Counted from the stretch's first letter, positions 55,548 through 64,000 are shown. The stretch: 64,000 nucleotides of DNA from Branchiibius hedensis (GCF_900108585.1 NZ_UESZ01000001.1:1426001-1490000), one strand, 5' to 3'. Numbers and translations are program-made. Notes: generated by a model not told the origin, from the letters alone.

Positions 55548-56836
55548 GCGGTGGCCTCCTGCGGCTGGTTCTCGAACTCAAACGTGGGTACGCCGCGTAG
55601 CAGCGTGGTGTGCACCTGGCCGGTGAGTTCCCTTCCGCCCCAGGGGTTGTTGCGGGACAGGGAGTAGGACGCGTCAGCGTCGACGGTGACCGTTGCGGCT
55701 GGATCGATCAGGGTCAGGTTCGCCGGCTCCCCCACCGCGATCGGTCGACCGTGATCGCTCAGCCCGGCGATCCGCGCGGGATTCACCGACATCACATCAG
55801 CGACCTGCGCCCAGGTCATGGCGCCGGTCGCGACCATGGTGGTGTTGACCACCTGCAGCGCCTGCTCCAGACCCAGCATCCCGAAAGCGGCTTCGGCGAA
55901 GGCGTGTTCCTTGTCGTGCCGGGCGTGCGGGGCGTGGTCGGTCGCGACGGCATCGATGGTGCCGTCGGCCAGAGCTTCGCGCAGCGCGGCCACGTGCTCG
56001 TCGGGCCGCAGCGGCGGGTTGACCTTGAAGACCGGGTCGTACCCGGCCAGCAGATCCGTGGTGAGCATCAGGTGGTGCGGGGTCACCTCAGCGGTCACCT
56101 CGATGCCCTGCTTCTTGGCCCACCGGATCACGTCCAGCGACCCGGCGGTCGACACGTGCGCGACGTGCACGCGGCTGCCGGTGTGCCGGGCAAGCATGAC
56201 GTCGCGGGCCACGATGACCTCTTCAGCGACCACCGGCCAGCCGGGTAGCCCGAGGCGGCCGGAGACCTCGCCCTCGTGGCAGCACGCCTGACCATCGGCC
56301 AGTCGCGGGTCCTGGCTGTGCTGGGAGATCACGCCACCGAAGCTGCGGATGTATTCCAGCGCTCGGCGCATCAGCCGGGCGTCGTGCACGCAGCGGCCGT
56401 CGTCGGAGAAGACCCGGACCTGCGCGCGCGACCGCGCCATCAGGCCAAGCTCGGCAAGCCCTTCTCCCGCAAGGTTTTTGGTGACCGCACCGACCGGTTG
56501 GACGTCCACCAGCCCGGCCCGCCGGCCCAGGTCGTAGACGTACTCTGCAGCTTCGGCGGTGTCGGTGACCGGGTTGGTGTTGGCCATCGCCAGGACCGCA
56601 GTGAACCCGCCCGCGGCGGCGGCCCGCGACCCGGTCTCGACGGTTTCGGCATCCTCCCGGCCCGGCTCCCGCAGGTGGGTGTGCAAATCGACCAGCCCGG
56701 GCAGCAGGACCAGGCCATCGGCGTCGATCGTGCGGTCGGCCGTGCCACCGTCGAGGGAGGTGATCACACCGTCCTCGATGAGAACGTCGGCGGGCTGCTC
56801 CCCCAGGATCTTCGCGCCCTTGATCAGGATGCTCAT
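55544..56836 (-). CDS. pyrC: Dihydroorotase
   Basis: A 430-residue amidohydrolase cyclising carbamoyl-aspartate to dihydroorotate. The metal-binding [16 protein letters not shown] is present with [20 protein letters not shown] and [14 protein letters not shown] containing the catalytic Asp. ATG at 56836 overlaps the pyrB stop (ATGA). Downstream it overlaps carA directly, without the small membrane gene that lies between pyrC and carA in mycobacteria. Confidence 0.97.
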   Translation of the reverse strand: MSILIKGAKILGEQPADVLIEDGVITSLDGGTADRTIDADGLVLLPGLVDLHTHLREPGREDAETVETGSRAAAAGGFTAVLAMANTNPVTDTAEAAEYVYDLGRRAGLVDVQPVGAVTKNLAGEGLAELGLMARSRAQVRVFSDDGRCVHDARLMRRALEYIRSFGGVISQHSQDPRLADGQACCHEGEVSGRLGLPGWPVVAEEVIVARDVMLARHTGSRVHVAHVSTAGSLDVIRWAKKQGIEVTAEVTPHHLMLTTDLLAGYDPVFKVNPPLRPDEHVAALREALADGTIDAVATDHAPHARHDKEHAFAEAAFGMLGLEQALQVVNTTMVATGAMTWAQVADVMSVNPARIAGLSDHGRPIAVGEPANLTLIDPAATVTVDADASYSLSRNNPWGGRELTGQVHTTLLRGVPTFEFENQPQEATA

Positions 56837-57756
56837 GCCGCTCCTCCCAGCAGGTAGTAGAGAACGCTCATCCGGACCGCGACCCCGGCCGAGACCTGAT
56901 CCAGGATCGAGGACCGCGCCTCGTCGGCGGCGTCCGCAGCGATTTCCAGGCCGCGGTTCATCGGGCCGGGGTGGCAGATCACCGCGTGCTCGGGCAGCAG
57001 CTTCAGCCGGTCGCGGGTCAGTCCGTAGTGCACGGTGTATTCGCGCGGCGTCGGGAAGTAGCCGCCGGTCATCCGCTCCTTCTGCACCCGCAGCATCATC
57101 ACGGCGTCCACGGTCGGCAGGACCGCATCGAAGTCCTCGCTCAGGGTGAAGCCGTCCGCCTTGGCCCAATCCACGATCCCGCTGGGCATGAGGGTCGGGG
57201 GCGCGACCAGAGTCACCTGCGCGCCAAGGGTTTTCAGCAGCAACAGGTTGGATCGCACGACCCGCGAGTGGGTCAGGTCACCGACGATCGCGACGTGTTT
57301 GCCCGCGAGGTCCCCGAGCCGTTGCTGCATCGTGTACGCATCCAGTAGCGCCTGCGTCGGGTGCTCGTGAGTGCCGTCGCCGGCGTTGACGATCGCGGCG
57401 TCGACCCATTGCGCGACCTGGTGTGGAGCGCCGCTGGCGTGGTGGCGGATCACCATCCCGTCCACGCCCATCGCGGCGATGGTCAGGGCGGTATCGCGCA
57501 GCGACTCCCCCTTGCTCACCGACGAGCCCTTGGCGGATACGTTGATCACGTCGGCCGACAGCCACTTGCCGGCGATCTCGAACGAGGACCGGGTGCGCGT
57601 GGAGTCCTCGAAGAAGAGGTTGACGACGGTGCGACCGCGCAGCGCGGGCAGCTTCTTGACCTCGCGGCGCTGGACGTCGTGCATCTCGGCGGCCGTGTCC
57701 AGGATCTGGCCGATCTCGTCGCGGCTCAGGTCAGCCGCGGACAACAGGTGCTTCAT
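56833..57756 (-). CDS. pyrB: Aspartate carbamoyltransferase catalytic subunit
   Basis: A 307-residue transcarbamylase. The carbamoyl-phosphate motif [15 protein letters not shown], the loop [16 protein letters not shown] and [11 protein letters not shown] are intact, with [10 protein letters not shown] near the C-terminus. No pyrI regulatory subunit is present. ATG overlaps the pyrR stop by four bases. Confidence 0.97.
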   Translation of the reverse strand: MKHLLSAADLSRDEIGQILDTAAEMHDVQRREVKKLPALRGRTVVNLFFEDSTRTRSSFEIAGKWLSADVINVSAKGSSVSKGESLRDTALTIAAMGVDGMVIRHHASGAPHQVAQWVDAAIVNAGDGTHEHPTQALLDAYTMQQRLGDLAGKHVAIVGDLTHSRVVRSNLLLLKTLGAQVTLVAPPTLMPSGIVDWAKADGFTLSEDFDAVLPTVDAVMMLRVQKERMTGGYFPTPREYTVHYGLTRDRLKLLPEHAVICHPGPMNRGLEIAADAADEARSSILDQVSAGVAVRMSVLYYLLGGAA

Positions 57757-58331
57757 GAGATGCGGACCTCCTCGGTGTCGTCGATGCCGCCCAGCCGGAC
57801 CTGGACCCGTTCGCTGCTGGAGGTCGGCAGGTTCTTGCCGACGTGGTCGGCGCGGATCGGCAGCTCACGGTGGCCGCGGTCCACCAGGACCGCCAGACGT
57901 ACGGCGCGTGGCCGGCCCAGATCGCCCAGTGCGTCGAGCGCGGCGCGGACCGTGCGCCCGCTGTAGAGCACGTCGTCGACCAGCACCACGATCTTGTCGT
58001 CGATGCCGGCGGCGGGGATCTCGGTGCGTTGCGCCGGCCGGGTGGGCTGACGGCGCAGATCGTCGCGGTACATCGTGATGTCCAGGGTGCCCACCGGCAC
58101 GTCGACGCTTTCGACCGCGGCCAGTTCCTTGACCAGGCGGTGCGCGAGTTCGGCGCCGCGGGTGGGGATGCCCAGCACGATCAGGTCGTCGGCGCCCTTG
58201 TTGCGCTCGAGGATCTCGTGGGCGATGCGGCGGATCGCGCGGGTGATGTCCGCCGAAGACAAAACGACTCTGCCAACGCCAGAATCGTCATCGGGCAGGG
58301 CAGAGTCTGAACGCTCAGTGTTGGGGCACAC
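57753..58331 (-). CDS. pyrR: Pyrimidine operon regulator / uracil phosphoribosyltransferase
   Basis: A 192-residue PyrR, first gene of the pyr operon. It binds its own leader RNA when UMP is high. The PRPP-binding loop [21 protein letters not shown] and N-terminal [23 protein letters not shown] are canonical. The GTG at 58331 lies ten bases after a perfect AAGGAGG, which is itself part of the predicted PyrR binding site. It has a slightly longer N-terminus than Bacillus PyrR. Confidence 0.95.
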   Translation of the reverse strand: MCPNTERSDSALPDDDSGVGRVVLSSADITRAIRRIAHEILERNKGADDLIVLGIPTRGAELAHRLVKELAAVESVDVPVGTLDITMYRDDLRRQPTRPAQRTEIPAAGIDDKIVVLVDDVLYSGRTVRAALDALGDLGRPRAVRLAVLVDRGHRELPIRADHVGKNLPTSSSERVQVRLGGIDDTEEVRIS

Positions 58332-58341
58332 GCGTCGTCGA

Positions 58342-58380
58342 CCTCCTTCGCCGCCTCACAGGACGGAATCGTTAAAGGAT
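58342..58380 (-). promoter_or_regulatory. PyrR-binding RNA leader overlapping the pyrR ribosome binding site
   Basis: The leader reads ATCCTTTAACGATTCC then GTCCTGTGAGGCGGCGAAGG, which fits the PyrR recognition loop pattern (UCCnGnGAGGC then AAGG). The SD sequence AAGGAGGT (58348-58341) forms the 3' side of the site, so PyrR binding should block ribosomes. No terminator/antiterminator pair is visible between here and the start codon, arguing for translational repression as reported in mycobacteria. Confidence 0.7.
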
Positions 58381-58391
58381 GGTTTCGCTCG

Positions 58392-58397
58392 ATGCTA
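58392..58397 (-). promoter_or_regulatory. Candidate -10 box of the pyr operon
   Basis: TAGCAT (58397-58392 on the minus strand) lies just upstream of the PyrR leader and overlaps the stop codon of the small membrane gene. The -35 region is weak. Confidence 0.35.
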
Positions 58398-58565
58398 CCG
58401 GAGCGGACTGCCCTGCGACGAACCGCCGCCGGTCTTGGGCTTTGTGCGCCGGAAGACGAGGGGCACGACCACGACGGCGACCATCGCCAGCACCCCGAGC
58501 GCCAGGACCACAACCATGAGCACCTGCAGCCACCAATTGGCCAGCCCCGCCAGTAGATCCGCCAT
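58395..58565 (-). CDS. Small single-pass membrane protein, hypothetical
   Basis: A 56-codon frame starting MADLLAGLANWWLQVLMVVV, with one long transmembrane segment (about residues 11-38) and a positively charged, Gly/Ser-rich tail (FRRTKPKTGGGSSQGSPLR). Third-position GC and composition resemble real genes, and the frame ends just where the pyr promoter begins. No ribosome binding site is clear and I recognise no family. Possibly real; too short to be certain. Confidence 0.4.
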   Translation of the reverse strand: MADLLAGLANWWLQVLMVVVLALGVLAMVAVVVVPLVFRRTKPKTGGGSSQGSPLR

Positions 58566-58705
58566 GAGCACATCATGGCCAGTTCAAGCGCCCAGCTGTG
58601 AGCTCGCTCAGAAAAACCTGGCAGTTTCGTCACTGGTGAAGGTGGCAGCGCGCAAGGACTCAACTACTGGCGCCGGTCTCGTCGATGCCCGGTCGCCGCG
58701 CGCAG

Positions 58706-58711
58706 TACGGT
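58706..58711 (+). promoter_or_regulatory. Candidate -10 box of the GNAT gene
   Basis: TACGGT lies seven bases before the ATG at 58719, with no ribosome binding site, suggesting a leaderless transcript. The rest of 58566-58705 shows no other feature. Confidence 0.45.
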
Positions 58712-58718
58712 GTGGCCG

Positions 58719-59171
58719 ATGTGCGCCATCAGCTACCGACGAGCTCATCGCGACGACATTCCGGCCATAGTTCATCTCCTGGCCGACGATCCACTGGGCG
58801 CCACGCGTGAGTCACCTGACGACTTGTCCGCCTACTTTGACGCGTTCGCAGCGGTCGCCGCCGATCCTCACCAGCACCTCATGGTGGCGGTGCGGGATGA
58901 AACGATCGTCGGGACACTGCAACTCACGCTCATCCCCGGGCTTTCCCGCAGAGGTGCAACCCGCGCGCAGATCGAGAGCGTGCGCGTGGCGGGAGGGGAA
59001 CGCGGGTCTGGACTGGGCACCGCGTTGTTGGAATGGGCCATCGAGGAGGCGCGCCGGTTGGGTGCTGATCTGGTGCAACTCACCTCCGATGCCGGACGCG
59101 TCGAAGCGCACAGGTTCTACGAACAACTCGGTTTCACACCGACCCACCTGGGTTTCAAGCTGGAGTTGTAG
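58719..59171 (+). CDS. GNAT family N-acetyltransferase
   Basis: A 150-residue acetyltransferase starting MCAISYRRAHRDDIPAIVHLL. The acetyl-CoA loop is RVAGGERGSGLGTALLEWAIEEARRLGA (about 91-118), followed by VQLTSDAGRVEAHRFYEQLGFTPTHLGFKLEL, the usual strand-helix ending. The acceptor substrate is unknown. An in-frame GTG at 58710 would add three residues, but the promoter spacing favours ATG 58719. It is convergent with the DUF1801 gene. Confidence 0.9.
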   Translation: MCAISYRRAHRDDIPAIVHLLADDPLGATRESPDDLSAYFDAFAAVAADPHQHLMVAVRDETIVGTLQLTLIPGLSRRGATRAQIESVRVAGGERGSGLGTALLEWAIEEARRLGADLVQLTSDAGRVEAHRFYEQLGFTPTHLGFKLEL

Positions 59172-59261
59172 GCGCGCCAATTCGGGAGCGATCGAGGTTC
59201 TGCCGGTGTTTTCCGACGGCATCCGCCTCCCGAACCGTCGATCTCCTGCAGAACGGTGCTG

Positions 59262-59615
59262 CTACGCCGGAGCCGCACGCTCGATCTGCTCGACGCGGTA
59301 GGCAACCACTCGGCGTACCAGATCCTCCGGCAGCGGCTGGGCCAGCGGGAACTGCACCGAGCCTTTGCCCTGCTTGTAGCCGGCGAAGTCGTCGGCGAAC
59401 GCCTCGTGCCCGTTCGGCGTGGCGTAGAAGCCGATGTGCTTGGCGAATCCGCCGAAGTAGGCCAGCGGTCTGCAGCGCAGTTTGTAGCCCACCAACCCGT
59501 AGGACAGGCCCTCGACGGCCTCGGGGGCGGCCTCGCCGACCAGCACGCGCATCCGGTCCAACCGGGCGCGCACCTCTCCGGTGAAGCCCGCCAGGTAGTC
59601 ATCGACGTCGCTCAT
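59262..59615 (-). CDS. DUF1801 / iron-chaperone-like protein
   Basis: A 117-residue protein of the YdhG/DUF1801 type: VDDYLAGFTGEVRARLDRMRVLVGEAAPEAVEGLSYGLVGYKL, then LAYFGGFAKHIGFYATPNGHEAF and KGSVQFPLAQPLPEDLVRRVVAYRVEQI. Relatives are called iron chaperones by similarity to a Bacillus frataxin-like protein, but function is poorly proven. It follows the ABC permease gene by ten bases, with GAGGGG upstream; a GTG immediately before the ATG may also start it. Confidence 0.82.
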   Translation of the reverse strand: MSDVDDYLAGFTGEVRARLDRMRVLVGEAAPEAVEGLSYGLVGYKLRCRPLAYFGGFAKHIGFYATPNGHEAFADDFAGYKQGKGSVQFPLAQPLPEDLVRRVVAYRVEQIERAAPA

Positions 59616-59625
59616 CACGGCCCCC

Positions 59626-60435
59626 TCAGCTCAGGACATCCTTGCGGCGGAACACCGCGTACGCCAGTCCCACGAACGCGGTGAACCACAGCACCGACCA
59701 CAACGCGCCATGCCGCATCGCAGTCCAATCCACCGTGGGCGACAGCAGGTCGAACCACGCCCGGTCGTAGTACAGCGGCAGCCCGTTGCGCAGCGAGCCG
59801 AGGTTCTCGATCTGCCCGAGGATCGTGCTGATGATCGTCACCAGCACCGCGCCGCCCACTGCCGCCAGCGGAGCGTCCGTGCGCACCCCGAAGAAGAACG
59901 CGATCCCTGCGACGGTCAGCATCAGCACGATCACATAGAGCGCGACCCCCAGCAGCCGCCAGCCGAAGACCGACCAGTCCAGCGTCCCGCCGCCCGGCAC
60001 CGAGAACGACGACCACCCGTAGGCCAGCCCGCCCACCAACACCGACCACGCCACCAGGACCACCACCGCCAGCGCAACCGTCAACAGCCCGACGATCAGC
60101 TTCGAGGTGAGCAACCGCGCCCGGGGCACCGGGGCGACCAACAGATACCGCAACGACGACCACGACGCCTCCGACGGCACCGCGTCCCCGACGAAGAGCG
60201 CGGTCAGCACGATCAGCAGGAACTGCGCCGCCGAAGACGTTGTGAAGAGAGCGAAATTCGCCGATCCACTGGTCGCGAGCGACACCAGCGACGTGCCCGA
60301 TCCGCCGCGCGAGCCGAACGCGAACGCCCCGATCAGGATCAGTGGCAGGGCCAGGACCAGCACGAACGACCACAACGTACGCCGACGCCCCAGTTGGCGC
60401 CGCGCCTCGGCTCTGATCGACAACGGGCGTGCCAT
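59626..60435 (-). CDS. ABC-2 type transporter permease
   Basis: A 269-residue membrane protein with six hydrophobic segments, starting MARPLSIRAEARRQLGRRRT before the first segment (about 22-41). The pattern SWSSLRYLLVAPVPRARLLTSKLIVG between segments is characteristic of ABC-2 export permeases. It overlaps the hydrolase-ABC fusion gene by one base (TGATG), so the fusion protein supplies the ATPase. The substrate is unknown. Confidence 0.88.
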   Translation of the reverse strand: MARPLSIRAEARRQLGRRRTLWSFVLVLALPLILIGAFAFGSRGGSGTSLVSLATSGSANFALFTTSSAAQFLLIVLTALFVGDAVPSEASWSSLRYLLVAPVPRARLLTSKLIVGLLTVALAVVVLVAWSVLVGGLAYGWSSFSVPGGGTLDWSVFGWRLLGVALYVIVLMLTVAGIAFFFGVRTDAPLAAVGGAVLVTIISTILGQIENLGSLRNGLPLYYDRAWFDLLSPTVDWTAMRHGALWSVLWFTAFVGLAYAVFRRKDVLS

Positions 60436-63149
60436 CAGCGGGCCCGGATCCGTCGAAGGGCATCCGGCGACATGTCGGATGCTGAACTGGAGGCCGCGAT
60501 CATTCCCAGGAACACATCCTCCAGATGCTTGCGGCTGCTGACACCGGTCACGGCCATCCCGGCCCCCACGGCAGCGGCGACGACCGAGGCGCGCGGCAAC
60601 GACGACGTCACCACCACTTCCGTGTCCGACACGACGGACACCTCGACGTCCGGCACGGCCCGGAGCGCATCAAGGCCGTCCAGCGAGGCGACCTCCAAGA
60701 CCGTCGTGTCGCTATTCGCGATCAACTCCGCGACCGGCCCCGTCGTCACCACCCGACCGGCGTTCATCACGACGATGTGGGTGCAGGTCTGCTCCACCTC
60801 GGCCAGCAGGTGACTGGAGACGATCACGGTGCGCCCGCCCGCGGCGTACTCCTGCAGGATCGGACGCATCGCCGCGATCTGCGGCGGATCCAGCCCGTTG
60901 GTCGGCTCATCCAGGATCAGGACCTCGGGCAGGCCGAGCATCGCCTGCGCGATCCCGAGGCGCTGCCGCATGCCCTGGCTGTAGGAGCGCACCGGCCGGT
61001 CGATGGCATCAGCCAGCGCCGCCACCGCCAAGGCTTCGTCGTAATGCGCCTCCGTCGCCGACCGACCGGTCGCCGCCCAGTAGGCCTGCAGGTTGGCCCG
61101 ACCGGTCAGATGGGGCAGGAAGCCCGGGCCCTCCACCAGCGCCCCCACGCGGCCCAGCACGGCGGCTCCGGGCACGACCTGGTCGCCCAGGATCCGCGTC
61201 TGCCCCGCGTCCGGACGGATCAGCCCGAGCACCATCCGCAACGTCGTGGTCTTTCCGGCACCGTTGGGCCCGAGCAGTCCGAGGATCTGCCCGCGCTCCG
61301 CCCGCCAGGACACGTCGTCCACCGCCCGGTGACCGTCCTTGAACGTCTGCGTCAGCCCGGACACGACCAGCGGCACGTCCGCCACCGAGGCGTCAGCGGG
61401 GAGCACCGCCCGCCGGTCCCGCCACGCCCACAACCCGAACACCACCAGCAGTGCGGCAATCGCCAGACCGACCCCGAGGCTCTCCCGATCCACCCCTCCT
61501 GCGCCGGCCACGGGCAGCGCGGTCGAGGCGACCTGCGGGAGCTGCAGCTGACTGATCGACACCGAATCTGCTCGCGCCACAGTGCTGTTGGCGAAGGTGC
61601 TGTCGGTTGGCGTGACCAGGACGCGCAACGAGGTCCCCGCCGGGAAGGTCCAGGTGGCGGCTGGCAGCGACACGTCGACCGTGTGCGGCTGCCCCGTGGC
61701 GCCCGAGACCCGGATCGGCGCGACCAGCGACCGGGCCAGCGTCGCGGTGTCGCCGTTGACCGTCCACACGCTCAGGAAGAGTGTGCTGACCGGCCCGGTC
61801 GAGCGGACCGTCAGTTTCAACCGTGGCGCGCCCACGATCTTGGTCTGCGCGGCAAAGGCCGGGGTGTCGTACGCCGCGCTGAGACCGGGCAGCGCCGCGA
61901 GCGAATACGTCGGGAGACTGGTGCCCAGCGAGGCTGCCTGCGGCAGAAGCGTGTTCGACACCGGTAGGCCACCCGGTGGGCTGATGATCGTCTTCGTCGC
62001 CCCGTCGATCGGCTGGTCCCGCCACGTCGCCGCATCGACGTACGACGCCCCGGACGCCCGCTGCAACGTCGCCGTGCTCTGGCGGCGGCCGAGCGGATCG
62101 GCGAACACGAACGCCGGCACGGTCGCCGCATCGCCGAGCAGGTAGTGCTGCAACCAGGTGACCTGCGCCTGCTCATCGCCGGCCTGCGTCGAGGAGGTCC
62201 CGTCGTGGCCACCGTCCATCCAGCGCATCGCCACCGGCGTGCCCTGCGCAGCCAACGTGCGGGCGGTGGCGTCCGCCTGGTCGACGCCGAACAGGGTGTC
62301 GTTCATGCCTTGCACCAGGAAGGTCGGCACCTTCAGCCGGGACAAGAAGGCAGCCGGGCTGTGCGCGCGCAACATCGCCAGCAGTTGCGCACTGGGTTGC
62401 CCCGAACTGGATGCCGACAGGAAGCCTGCGCAGATCGTCGGATCGAACCGGCCGCACGGATCCGTTGTGCCGGTGGTCGAATCCGTTGTTCCGCCCACCT
62501 GCCCGAGGAAGAACAGCGACGCCCACTGCTGCTTCAGCGGACCGGTCACCCCACCGGACGGTGCGGCTCCCGGGGAGGCCGCGATCGACGTACCCGCATG
62601 GTCGGGGAAGAACGCCTGCGCCAGGTCGTTCCAGGTGATCGAGGCGACCACGGTGTCCACCCGCGGATCGGTCGCTGCCAGCATCAATGCCAGTGCCCCG
62701 CCGTAGGACCCGCCCACCACTCCCAGCCTCGGATCACCGGGCTTGTCCAGCGTGATGCGGGACGCGGCGGAGGAGGCCAGCACGGCGCTGATCACCGCCC
62801 GGGCGTCGGCCACCTCATAGTCCGGGTCGTCCAGGTGGATATTGCCGCCGGACTTGCCGAAACCTCTGGCGCTGTAGGTGATCACCACGAAGCCGCCGTC
62901 GACCAGCGACGACGCCTGCGGTCGGACCGAGTCCTTGGACCCACCGAACCCGTGCGCCAACAACACCACGGGGTGCCGGCCCGAACCGGCTGGCATCACA
63001 ACGGTCGTGTCCAGGGACACCGCCGCACCCGACGGCTCGGCGCGCACGGGTACGGACAGGTCGATCGACGTGGCCGCCCGGGCGATCGGGACGGGCGCCA
63101 GGAACGCGACAGCCGCTAGCAGCACGAGCAGTGCCGACCGGATGCGCAT
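60435..63149 (-). CDS. Secreted alpha/beta hydrolase (X-Pro peptidase S15/CocE-like) fused to an ABC transporter ATPase
   Basis: A 904-residue three-part protein. A signal peptide (1-25, LLVLLAAVAFLAPVPIARA) leads to an S15/CocE-type hydrolase domain with nucleophile Ser148 (GGSYGG), Asp284 (GMNDTLFG) and His315 (DGGHDG), followed by the jelly-roll domain typical of X-Pro peptidases (about 340-540). A single transmembrane helix (558-575, LGVGLAIAALLVVFGLWAW) and then a full ABC ATPase follow: Walker A GPNGAGKTT (627-635), signature YSQGMRQR (723-730), Walker B LILDEPT (744-750) and the H-loop SSHLL. This would place the hydrolase outside and the ATPase inside, working with the permease encoded next. 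The frame is uninterrupted, so it is a real fusion rather than two genes. Confidence 0.9.
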   Translation of the reverse strand: MRIRSALLVLLAAVAFLAPVPIARAATSIDLSVPVRAEPSGAAVSLDTTVVMPAGSGRHPVVLLAHGFGGSKDSVRPQASSLVDGGFVVITYSARGFGKSGGNIHLDDPDYEVADARAVISAVLASSAASRITLDKPGDPRLGVVGGSYGGALALMLAATDPRVDTVVASITWNDLAQAFFPDHAGTSIAASPGAAPSGGVTGPLKQQWASLFFLGQVGGTTDSTTGTTDPCGRFDPTICAGFLSASSSGQPSAQLLAMLRAHSPAAFLSRLKVPTFLVQGMNDTLFGVDQADATARTLAAQGTPVAMRWMDGGHDGTSSTQAGDEQAQVTWLQHYLLGDAATVPAFVFADPLGRRQSTATLQRASGASYVDAATWRDQPIDGATKTIISPPGGLPVSNTLLPQAASLGTSLPTYSLAALPGLSAAYDTPAFAAQTKIVGAPRLKLTVRSTGPVSTLFLSVWTVNGDTATLARSLVAPIRVSGATGQPHTVDVSLPAATWTFPAGTSLRVLVTPTDSTFANSTVARADSVSISQLQLPQVASTALPVAGAGGVDRESLGVGLAIAALLVVFGLWAWRDRRAVLPADASVADVPLVVSGLTQTFKDGHRAVDDVSWRAERGQILGLLGPNGAGKTTTLRMVLGLIRPDAGQTRILGDQVVPGAAVLGRVGALVEGPGFLPHLTGRANLQAYWAATGRSATEAHYDEALAVAALADAIDRPVRSYSQGMRQRLGIAQAMLGLPEVLILDEPTNGLDPPQIAAMRPILQEYAAGGRTVIVSSHLLAEVEQTCTHIVVMNAGRVVTTGPVAELIANSDTTVLEVASLDGLDALRAVPDVEVSVVSDTEVVVTSSLPRASVVAAAVGAGMAVTGVSSRKHLEDVFLGMIAASSSASDMSPDALRRIRAR

Positions 63150-63174
63150 GCGCCACGGTAACCCGCGGGCCGGC

Positions 63175-63591
63175 TCAGACCAGGGTGGTCTTCACCTCTG
63201 CGATTCGCCCGAGCAGTCCGTTGACGAAACGCGGCGACTCATCGGTGGACAGTTCCCGGGCCAGCCCGACCGCCTCAGCGATCGCTGCCGACTCCGGCAC
63301 GTCATCGGGCCCGAAGACCAACTCCCACACGGCAACTCGCAGCAGAGCGCGGTCCACCGCAGGCATCCGCTCCATCGGCCAGTCGCGGCTGTAGGTTTCG
63401 ATGGCCTCGTTGATGACGGTCCAGTGCTCGACCACCCCGCGCACCAGCGTCTGGGTGTAGTCGTTCACGGGGGCTTGGGTGACGGGTACGGCGACCCGCT
63501 CCTCGAGCAGCGTCACGGCGTTCATACCGCGTTGCTCGGACTCGAAGAGGATGTCGAGCGCCCGCTTGCGGGACTTGGTGCGAGCGCCCAC
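63175..63591 (-). CDS. nusB: Transcription antitermination protein NusB
   Basis: A 138-residue all-helical protein that with NusE supports rRNA antitermination. The N-terminal RTKSRKRALDILFESEQRG and the C-terminal AIAEAVGLARELSTDESPRFVNGLLGRIAE are the family patterns. The GTG start lies three bases after the efp stop. The usual downstream partner pyrR is displaced by about 5 kb of accessory genes. Confidence 0.95.
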   Translation of the reverse strand: MGARTKSRKRALDILFESEQRGMNAVTLLEERVAVPVTQAPVNDYTQTLVRGVVEHWTVINEAIETYSRDWPMERMPAVDRALLRVAVWELVFGPDDVPESAAIAEAVGLARELSTDESPRFVNGLLGRIAEVKTTLV

Positions 63592-63594
63592 GGG

Positions 63595-64000
63595 TCAGCT
63601 GACCCGGCCGAGGTAGGAACCGTCGCGAGTGTCGACCTTGACCCGGGTGCCGGTCTCCAGGAAGAGCGGGACCTGGATCTCGGCGCCGGTCTCCAGCGTC
63701 GCCGGCTTGGTGCCACCGGTGGAGCGGTCGCCCTGCAGGCCCGGCTCGGTGTGCGTGATCTCCAGAACGACGGAGACGGGCAGCTCGACGTACAGCACAG
63801 TGCCGTCGTGCCGCGCGACGATCGCTTCCTGGTTCTCCAGCATGTAGTTCGCGGCGTCGCCGACGGTCTCGGCGGGGATCGAGATCTGGTCGTAGTCCTT
63901 GGTGTCCATGAAGACGAAGTCGTTGCCGTCCTTGTATAGGAACTGCATGTCCGACCGGTCGACGTTCGCCGTCTCGACCTTGACGCCGGCGTTGAAGGTC
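63595..64000 (-). CDS. efp: Elongation factor P (5' end outside window)
   Basis: The visible C-terminal 135 codons read [22 protein letters not shown], then [20 protein letters not shown] and [40 protein letters not shown], ending in [20 protein letters not shown]. These are OB domains II and III of EF-P, which rescues ribosomes stalled at polyproline. The N-terminal KOW domain and the modified residue of its tip are beyond base 64000. It heads the efp-nusB pair. Confidence 0.96.
   Translation of the reverse strand, partial: TFNAGVKVETANVDRSDMQFLYKDGNDFVFMDTKDYDQISIPAETVGDAANYMLENQEAIVARHDGTVLYVELPVSVVLEITHTEPGLQGDRSTGGTKPATLETGAEIQVPLFLETGTRVKVDTRDGSYLGRVS

Noticed and set aside
59172-59261. 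Hairpin terminator between the GNAT and DUF1801 genes
   Set aside because: TTCGGGAG/CTCCCGAA and GTTCTGC/GCAGAAC pairs exist but are interleaved rather than nested, and the arms are far apart.

Overview
The window is a high-GC chromosomal segment from an actinobacterium. Lineage markers include mycobacterial-type integration host factor (mihF), a PdtaR-type ANTAR response regulator, the HGxxPAAW and TIGR02234 tryptophan-cluster membrane proteins, a degenerate PriA, the RibM transporter and many leaderless starts 6-7 nt after a TANNNT box. Gene content and order suggest the Micrococcales, perhaps near Dermacoccaceae or Dermatophilaceae; the family is a guess. Most of it is conserved biosynthetic backbone in overlapping operons, mainly on the minus strand.

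Layout. 1-5.2 kb: the start of a LivK-type lipoprotein gene, pdtaR, and an ald-DUF779 pair whose DUF779 gene is split by a complete IS256-family element (1392 bp, 29-bp imperfect inverted repeats, 8-bp target duplication). 5.2-12.4 kb: a GAF-domain regulator of ald, then the fructose operon fruR-fruK-fruA-ptsH-ptsI on the plus strand, closed by a perfect 22-bp hairpin. 12.5-28.2 kb (minus): tRNA-Leu(CAA), pyk, gltD-gltB, lgt, trpA-trpB-trpC, HGxxPAAW protein, TIGR02234 protein, trpE, hisI, and hisF. A TIGR03085 gene and a PIN-domain remnant lie between hisI and hisF on the other strand.

28.4-34.7 kb (plus): an accessory block with an LLM flavin monooxygenase, acyl-CoA ligase, SCP-x-like thiolase and PucR-type regulator, followed by a P-loop kinase-like protein and a GlsB-like membrane protein. 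34.7-40.4 kb (minus): PH-domain protein, hisG, hisE, and the riboflavin operon ribD-ribE-ribM-ribBA-ribH headed by an FMN riboswitch. 40.4-49 kb (minus): rpe, rsmB, fmt, def, a HAD phosphatase, priA, metK and coaBC. 49-58.4 kb (minus): rpoZ, gmk, mihF, pyrF, carB, carA, pyrC, pyrB and pyrR, with a PyrR-type RNA site overlapping the pyrR ribosome binding site. 58.4-63.2 kb: an accessory interval with a small membrane protein, a GNAT acetyltransferase, a DUF1801 protein, an ABC-2 permease and an unusual secreted alpha/beta hydrolase fused to an ABC ATPase. 63.2-64 kb: nusB and efp (efp runs off the end).

The genes form pathway modules: PTS fructose uptake to fructose 1,6-bisphosphate, pyruvate kinase, glutamate synthesis, tryptophan and histidine synthesis, riboflavin synthesis and uptake under FMN control, de novo pyrimidine synthesis under PyrR control, and a translation-maturation set. 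I found no phage, CRISPR array or defence island. The most unusual items are the hydrolase-ABC fusion, the IS insertion at a hairpin inside the DUF779 gene, the short symmetric bidirectional promoters, the LLM/ligase/thiolase cluster and the kinase-like fusion at 33.6 kb.
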